Assembly (NCBI RefSeq): GCF_023223525.1
Contig: NZ_JALPRX010000102.1
Location: forward strand, 1-64,000
Source of the DNA: Roseomonas acroporae
GTDB lineage: Bacteria > Pseudomonadota > Alphaproteobacteria > Acetobacterales > Acetobacteraceae
Length of the DNA stretch: 64,000 nucleotides
Reading direction: 5' to 3'
Shown here piece by piece: positions 59,813-64,000 of the stretch (position 1 is the first letter of the stretch; each line of letters begins with the position of its first letter). The notes beneath the pieces are model-generated. The model ran no database searches, was not told the origin of the DNA, and saw only the letters and a program-made list of their open reading frames with translations. The position numbers were made by a program, and so were the translations under genes.

Positions 59813-60472
59813 TCAGCCGAGATGCCGGTTGAGGAAGGCCAGGGTGCGCTCCTCGGCGAGCGTCGCGGCATCCGGCTTGAAGCTCTCGCGCTCGTCGCAG
59901 GCGAAGCCGTGCTGCGCCGCCCCGTACACGAAGACCTCCACGCCCGGCTGGGCGGCGCGGATCGCCTCCACGTCCTTGAGCGGGATGGAGCCGTCCAGCT
60001 CGCCGAAATGCAGCTGCACCGGGCAGCGCGGCGCGGCGTCCTTCGTGGCGACGATGCCGCCGCCGTAGTAGCCCACCGCCGCGCGGAACAGCCCGGTGCG
60101 GGTGGCGCCCCACCAGGCGATGGTGCCGCCCCAGCAGTAGCCAACGATGCCGAGCCGGCGCCCGCCGAGCGACTCGGCCGCCGCCGCCACGTCGGCCATC
60201 ACCGCCGCCTCGCCGATCCCGGCGCGCAGCGCCAGCCCGCGCTGTCGGTCCTCGGGGCCGTAGCCCAGCTCGACGCCGCGCTCGGCGCGGTCGAACAGCG
60301 CCGGCGAGACCACCCGGTAGCCATGGGCGGCGAAGCCCTCGCACACGTTGCGCATGTGGTGGTTGACGCCGAAGATCTCCTGGATGACCACGAGGCCGAC
60401 GGCCGCGTCCTCGGGGCCGGCGACGTAGGCGCCGAATTCGTGGCCGTCGGCGGCCTTGAGCTGCACGGTCAT
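59813..60472 (-). CDS. Dienelactone hydrolase family protein
   Basis: The 219-residue alpha/beta hydrolase has the DLH pattern: VVIQEIFGVNHHMRNVCEGFAA, the nucleophile elbow IVGYCWGGTIAW with catalytic Cys, LHFGELDGSIPLKDV with the Asp, and YGAAQHGFACDER with the His. DLH enzymes open dienelactones in chloroaromatic breakdown, but many relatives are general esterases. AGGAGGATGCC upstream supports the start at 60472. Confidence 0.9.
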   Translation of the reverse strand: MTVQLKAADGHEFGAYVAGPEDAAVGLVVIQEIFGVNHHMRNVCEGFAAHGYRVVSPALFDRAERGVELGYGPEDRQRGLALRAGIGEAAVMADVAAAAESLGGRRLGIVGYCWGGTIAWWGATRTGLFRAAVGYYGGGIVATKDAAPRCPVQLHFGELDGSIPLKDVEAIRAAQPGVEVFVYGAAQHGFACDERESFKPDAATLAEERTLAFLNRHLG

Positions 60473-60535
60473 GGCATCCTCCTGCTGTGGGCCCCGTGCT
60501 GCCGTGGGCCCCGTGGTCGGCCGGCACGATCTCCC

Positions 60536-60571
60536 GGTGGAGACATCGGTGGAGACGTCGGTGGAGACGTC
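60536..60571. repeat. 12-base tandem repeat upstream of the DUF4169 gene
   Basis: Three units of GGTGGAGACRTC start at 60536, 60548 and 60560 in the short divergent gap between the dienelactone hydrolase and DUF4169 genes. A GTGGGCCCCGTG direct repeat lies just before them around 60487-60515. Confidence 0.85.
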
Positions 60572-60618
60572 CCCGGGAGGGGATTCCGTGGCGCGCCGAG
60601 GCGCCCTATCCTCGGCGG

Positions 60619-60828
60619 ATGGGCGAGGTCGTCAACCTGAACCGGGTGCGCAAGGCGAAGGCGCGCGAGGCTGCCGCGGGCGAGGCGGCGGCGAACCGCG
60701 CGAAGCACGGCCGCACCCGCGCCGAGCGCGAGCGCGACGCCGAGGCGGAAGCCCGCCGACGTGCCCTGCTGGATGGGGCGCGGCTGGAAGGCGACGCGGT
60801 GGACCCGCCCGACCGCAGCGGGCGCTGA
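60619..60828 (+). CDS. DUF4169 family small protein
   Basis: The 69-residue, highly charged, helical protein begins MGEVVNLNRVRKAKAREAAA and continues ANRAKHGRTRAERERDAEAEARR, matching the DUF4169 pattern. Function is unknown; the charge pattern and small size suggest nucleic-acid or ribosome association, which is speculation. It is often found near small-protein genes in alphaproteobacteria; here it is convergent with the DUF6356 gene. Confidence 0.82.
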   Translation: MGEVVNLNRVRKAKAREAAAGEAAANRAKHGRTRAERERDAEAEARRRALLDGARLEGDAVDPPDRSGR

Positions 60829-60898
60829 AGACAGGTCCTGAAGGCGGGCGCCGAGGACGGGCGACGCGCGGCGGGCGACGCCCGGCTCCGTTGCCTTC

Positions 60899-61168
60899 TC
60901 AGCCCGGGTGGACGGCCGGCCGCAGCGCGGCGCCTTCGGAATTCGCGTCCGGCATGGCGTGGCGCACACGGTTGCGCACCATGCGCGCGTGCAGCAGCTC
61001 GATCGTCCGCGAGCCGGTGCGCGTGAACAGGAAGGGCAGCAGCGCGTGCGCGAAGCAGGCGAGCGAGGCCAGCAGCATGCGCCAGCCGAACCAGGCGGCG
61101 ACCCTCATGTGCTCGAGATAGCTCTCGCCGACCGAGGCGGGGTGTTCGGTGAAGGAAAGGCGGGGCAT
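60899..61168 (-). CDS. DUF6356 family small membrane-associated protein
   Basis: The 89-residue protein has the family start LSFTEHPASVGESYLEHM, then a hydrophobic stretch MLLASLACFAHALLPFLF and FTRTGSRTIELLHARMV. One membrane-associated helix is likely; function unknown. CAGGAG six bases before the ATG at 61168 sets the start; an upstream in-frame ATG at 61195 lacks one. It is divergent from the Lrp-type regulator gene. Confidence 0.82.
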   Translation of the reverse strand: MPRLSFTEHPASVGESYLEHMRVAAWFGWRMLLASLACFAHALLPFLFTRTGSRTIELLHARMVRNRVRHAMPDANSEGAALRPAVHPG

Positions 61169-61287
61169 GCGCGTCTCCTGCTGGACGACGGGCATTGTGT
61201 GCCGGAAGCGTGGGAAAAAGGTTGCGAACTTGCCCTTTCCACGCCCTAAGACGGCAAGGTTTCACCCATCGGGGGCCTGACAGGGGC

Positions 61288-61761
61288 ATGGCATTCCAGC
61301 TCGACGCGATCGACCGCAAGATCCTTGCCATCCTGCAGGAGGACGCGGCGATCCCCGTCGCGGCGCTGGCGGAGCGCGTGGGCATCTCCGGCTCGCCCTG
61401 CTGGCGGCGGGTCCGGCGGCTGGAGGAGGAAGGGGTGATCCGCCGGCGCGTGGCGCTGCTCGACGCGCACAGGATGCGCGTGGGCGTCACCGTCTTCGTC
61501 GGCATCCGCACCGCGAGCCACAACGCGGCCTGGGCGGAGAATTTCTGCCGCGCGGTGAGCGCCATCCCGGAAGTGCTGGAATTCCACCGGATGAGCGGCA
61601 CGATGGACTACCTGCTGCGCGTCGTCGTGCCCGACATCGCGGCCTATGACGGCGTCTACAAGCAGCTCATCCGGATCGCCGACCTGCAGGATGTCAGCTC
61701 CAGCTTCTCCATGGAGCAGATCAAGTACTCCACGGCCCTGCCGCTGCATTACGCGCCCTGA
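61288..61761 (+). CDS. Lrp/AsnC family transcriptional regulator
   Basis: The 157-residue protein has the AsnC winged helix (LDAIDRKILAILQEDAAIPVAALAERVGIS then WRRVRRLEEEGVI) and the RAM effector domain (VPDIAAYDGVYKQLIRIADLQDVSSSF). It should bind amino acids and control nearby genes, possibly itself or the divergent DUF6356 gene. An AT-rich patch (GTGGGAAAAAGGTTGCG near 61211) in the upstream gap is a promoter candidate. Confidence 0.92.
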   Translation: MAFQLDAIDRKILAILQEDAAIPVAALAERVGISGSPCWRRVRRLEEEGVIRRRVALLDAHRMRVGVTVFVGIRTASHNAAWAENFCRAVSAIPEVLEFHRMSGTMDYLLRVVVPDIAAYDGVYKQLIRIADLQDVSSSFSMEQIKYSTALPLHYAP

Positions 61762-61773
61762 TACGCGAGGCGG

Positions 61774-61856
61774 GATCGTTCGACCCGTCCTGAAGCGTCG
61801 GGGGTCTCGAAGGGGGCTTCGCCCCTTCGCGGGGTCCGGGGCGGCGCCCCGGACGG
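61774..61856 (+). repeat. Composite palindromic repeat, half copy D
   Basis: CGATCGTTCGACCCGTCCTGAAGCGTCGGGGG leads into the CGAAGGGGGC/GCCCCTTCG hairpin, GCGGGGTCC and the GGGGCGGCGCCCC palindrome. This matches the second half of copy A, including a similar CCTGAA..CGGGGGT junction. It lies just after the Lrp-type gene and before the convergent SDR gene. Confidence 0.75.
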
Positions 61857-61935
61857 GTCAGCGAACGCCGCCGTCGGCATGGAGGGCGGTCCGGGCGGCC
61901 GGTCCGGGTGGCCGGTCCGGGCGGCAGGCGCCGGC

Positions 61936-62715
61936 TCAGTAGGTGCCCGGATACTGGCCGCCATCGACCAGCAGGCTCTGGCCGGTGACGAAGCCGCTGC
62001 CGGCGGCACAGAAGAAGGCCACCGCGTCGGCGATCTCCTCGGCGCGGCCGTAGCGGCCGGTCGGGTTGGCGGCGGCGCGCTCGGCCCAGATCACCTCGAA
62101 GGGGCGGCCGGTGGCGGCGACCAGCCCCTCGACATGCGCGCGCTGCGCATCCGTGTCCACGATGCCCGGCAGCACGTTGTTGATGGTGACGTTGCGCGCC
62201 ACGGTCTGCCGCGAGAGCCCGGCGACGAAGCCGACCAGCCCGGAGCGGGCGCCGTTCGAGAGCCCCAGCTCCGCCTGCGGCGACTTCACGCTGCGCGACA
62301 CCAGGTTGACGATGCGCCCGAAACCGCGCGCCATCATGCCGTCGGCGACGAGGCGGATCATGCCGATCGGCGCCAGCATCATCATGTCGAGCGCGCGTAT
62401 CCAGGCCTCGCGGTCCCAGTCGCGGTAGTCGCCCGGCGGCATGCCGTCGCCGTTGTTGACCAGGATGTCGGGCCGCGGGCAGGCGGCGAGCACGGCGGCG
62501 CGGCCGGCCTCGGTGGTCAGGTCGGCGGCGACCGGGATGACGGCGGCGCCGGTCTCGGCGGCGATCGCGGCGGCGGCGGCCGCGATCCCTTCCGGGTTGC
62601 GCGCCGCCATCGTCACCGCCGCCCCCTCGGCCGCGAGGCGGCGGGCGATGGCCCGCCCCATGCCGCGGCTGGCGCCGCAGACGATGGCGGGCCGGCCGCG
62701 CAGGCCGAGATCCAC
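61936..62715 (-). CDS. Atypical short-chain dehydrogenase/reductase
   Basis: The 259-residue SDR has the cofactor motif IVCGASRGMGRAIARRLA, NNGDG in place of the usual NNAG, the catalytic-serine strand IVNLVSRSVKSP, and the C-terminal LLVDGGQYPGTY. The YxxxK pair that normally follows reads LSNGARSG, so the catalytic Tyr and Lys are both absent. It resembles divergent FabG-like SDRs of unknown reaction. It follows the DapA-like gene on the same strand after 7 bases, so both act together and may be controlled by the divergent TetR regulator. Confidence 0.87.
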   Translation of the reverse strand: MDLGLRGRPAIVCGASRGMGRAIARRLAAEGAAVTMAARNPEGIAAAAAAIAAETGAAVIPVAADLTTEAGRAAVLAACPRPDILVNNGDGMPPGDYRDWDREAWIRALDMMMLAPIGMIRLVADGMMARGFGRIVNLVSRSVKSPQAELGLSNGARSGLVGFVAGLSRQTVARNVTINNVLPGIVDTDAQRAHVEGLVAATGRPFEVIWAERAAANPTGRYGRAEEIADAVAFFCAAGSGFVTGQSLLVDGGQYPGTY

Positions 62716-62722
62716 CGGCGCG

Positions 62723-63667
62723 CTACTCGGCCGCGAGGGCGGGCAGGGCCCCGGCCGACCAGCCGTACTGCCGGTCGAGCCCGAGGCGGCGCACGATCTC
62801 GACGCCGCGCGCGAGGTGCTCGGGCGGCAGGGCGCGCAGCGGCCGGCGCAGGTCGCCGGCGGGCAGGCCCACGGCCTTCATCAGGCACTTCACCGCCACC
62901 GGGTTGATGGCGCTGTAGGTGAAGTGCAGCAGCGGCAGCAGGCGCAGATAGGTCTCTCGGAACACCGCCGCCTGCGCCGGGTCGTGCCAGGGGGTGGAGA
63001 GGCGCGCGATGCCGGCCGGGTCGATGTTGCCGGTCATGTTGGCCGTGCCGTGGCCGCCGAGCGACATGGTGGGAACGACGAGGCCGAGGTTGGGGCTGTC
63101 GCAGCACATCACCGCGCAGTCCGGCCGGGCCGCCAGCACCTGCGCCACCTGCCCGACGCGGGTGGTGCTCTCCTTCAGCACCACGCAGTTCGGGTGCCGC
63201 ATCAGGCGCAGCAGGTGGTCCCAGTGCAGGTCGGACTTCACGCGCGGCGGGTTGTTGTAGATGCCGACGGGCAGCTCCACCGCGTCCAGGCACTCGGCGA
63301 AGTACGCCTCGATGTCGGCCTCGGGCGCGCAGATGTAGGCCGGGGCGGCGAGGATGGCGCCGTCCGCGCCGGCCGCCTTCGCGTGCCGCAGGTAGCCGAT
63401 CGTGGCATCGGTGCTGTTGCCGGTGCAGCCGTAGAAGAACCTCATGCGGCCGTCGCGGAACGCCATGGTCCGCTCCACCAGCTCGCGCCGCTCCTCGGGC
63501 GCCAGCATCGAGACCTCGCCGGTCGAGCCCATCATCAGCACCGCCGCGGTGCCGTTGGCGGCGTGCCAGTCCAGCAGCGTGCGGAAGGCGCCGAAGTCGA
63601 CGCGGCCATCCGCGTTGAACGGCGTGATCAGGGCCACGAACGACCCCTCGATGCGCATCTTGCCCAT
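62723..63667 (-). CDS. Dihydrodipicolinate synthase (DapA) family aldolase
   Basis: The 314-residue TIM-barrel protein has the DapA-family pattern: FVALITPFNADGRVDFGAF, GSTGEVSMLAPEER, the tyrosine region GIYNNPPRVKSDL and the Schiff-base lysine in CVVLKESTTRVG. DapA itself is usually encoded elsewhere; in this context, next to an SDR and under a TetR-type regulator, a catabolic sugar-acid or hydroxyproline-type aldolase is more likely. The ATG at 63667 is first in a good context; 63658 is an alternative. Confidence 0.88.
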   Translation of the reverse strand: MGKMRIEGSFVALITPFNADGRVDFGAFRTLLDWHAANGTAAVLMMGSTGEVSMLAPEERRELVERTMAFRDGRMRFFYGCTGNSTDATIGYLRHAKAAGADGAILAAPAYICAPEADIEAYFAECLDAVELPVGIYNNPPRVKSDLHWDHLLRLMRHPNCVVLKESTTRVGQVAQVLAARPDCAVMCCDSPNLGLVVPTMSLGGHGTANMTGNIDPAGIARLSTPWHDPAQAAVFRETYLRLLPLLHFTYSAINPVAVKCLMKAVGLPAGDLRRPLRALPPEHLARGVEIVRRLGLDRQYGWSAGALPALAAE

Positions 63668-63735
63668 GGCCTGCCTTCGCCGGAATGCCGATGCGCCGGA
63701 GGGTAGGACAGGCCCGGCGGCCGGCGCAACGGCAA

Positions 63736-63756
63736 TTTCAAACAGACGTTTAAATC
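63736..63756. promoter_or_regulatory. Candidate TetR operator in divergent promoter
   Basis: TTTCAAACAGACGTTTAAATC has AAAC/GTTT arms around a 4-base centre, extended by flanking A/T symmetry, in the only AT-rich patch between the divergent DapA-like and TetR genes. The position fits autoregulation and control of the leftward aldolase-SDR pair by the TetR protein. Confidence 0.5.
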
Positions 63757-63844
63757 TACCTTTCGGCGATCCGTGGTAGGCTGGCCGGGGCTGCCCCCTC
63801 GGACGAACGGGGGGACGTGCCGCGGGATGGAGGGAAAGCGGCGC

Positions 63845-64000
63845 ATGCCGACAGCCAGGGCCGCCATCGCGTCCGACGTGCCGCCCGCCGCCGGGACGGC
63901 CGGGCGCGACGCGGAGGTGCCGCCGGAGCAGCGCATCCTGCTGGCGGCGATCGCGATCTTCTCGGAGCACGGCTTCGACGGGGCGACTCTGCGCCAGATC
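63845..64000 (+). CDS. TetR-family regulator, 5' part (cut by window end)
   Basis: The 52 visible codons give an N-terminal extension and then EQRILLAAIAIFSEHGFDGATLRQI, the start of a TetR DNA-binding domain, before the window ends. AGGGA about nine bases upstream supports the ATG at 63845; an in-frame ATG at 63827 is also possible. It is divergent from the DapA-like/SDR pair and likely their repressor. Confidence 0.8.
   Translation, partial: MPTARAAIASDVPPAAGTAGRDAEVPPEQRILLAAIAIFSEHGFDGATLRQI

Noticed and set aside
1-64000. tRNA, rRNA, transposase, integrase or phage genes
   Set aside because: None could be recognised on either strand; mobile character is inferred only from composition and repeats.

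Overview
This 64 kb window is a stretch of a very GC-rich alphaproteobacterial chromosome. The protein sequences, the xanthine/CO-dehydrogenase maturation cluster, the many Tat-type signal peptides and the gene order around proC, ubiK, lgt, pgeF and prs suggest an Acetobacteraceae member of the Roseomonas type. That assignment is inference from family resemblance; no rRNA gene is present. No tRNA, transposase, integrase, phage structural gene or CRISPR array was found.

Layout. 1-6.6 kb: accessory genes for a CO-dehydrogenase-type molybdenum hydroxylase (coxG, MoxR ATPase, VWA protein, two XdhC halves, a MoeA-like/MocA-like fusion); the catalytic subunits are not in view. 6.6-7.9 kb: a markedly AT-richer two-gene cassette (a DUF488 protein and an unrecognised partner), the clearest sign of horizontal transfer. 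8-20 kb: a DUF4139 protein, DUF4396 membrane protein, M20 hydrolase, EF-hand protein, FAH-family enzyme, HMG-CoA lyase, MBL hydrolase, IclR regulator, a NicC-like monooxygenase and a HAD hydrolase. 20.5-22.7 kb: trpBA, where trpA carries a tandem amplification of its phosphate-loop segment. 22.8-27 kb: hyfE-hyfF-hyfG-like genes of a complex related to energy-converting hydrogenases, with the catalytic cysteines missing. 27-31.4 kb: alpha/beta hydrolase, membrane-fused spermidine-synthase-like protein and exported PCMT-like methyltransferase in one operon. 31.5-39.3 kb: otsA, argB, a TAXI-type binding protein, a crotonase, a universal stress protein and an HlyD-like adaptor. 39.5-42 kb: folC and accD on the minus strand, separated from the trp genes they commonly follow. 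42.4-47 kb: a histidine kinase, a large repeat protein and a phasin.

47-57.4 kb is a housekeeping block: a TetR-like regulator, proC, a ybjN-like gene and ubiK diverge from lgt, a MidA-like methyltransferase, pgeF, a lipoprotein, prs, a GST and a histidine phosphatase. 57.7-59.5 kb is a two-gene polysaccharide-type ABC exporter bracketed by inverted copies of a short dispersed repeat. 59.8-64 kb holds a dienelactone hydrolase, DUF4169 and DUF6356 proteins, an Lrp-type regulator, an atypical SDR, a DapA-like enzyme and the start of a divergent TetR regulator cut by the window edge.

Two features recur. One is a composite family of palindromic repeats (2.3, 20.3, 40.8 and 61.8 kb) sitting between genes, including inside the cox and acc-fol gene rows. 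The other is a large number of short tandem repeats, many with units divisible by three and located in coding C-termini. All motif and repeat statements come from reading the sequence by eye; family names come from recognised motifs and were not checked against a database.
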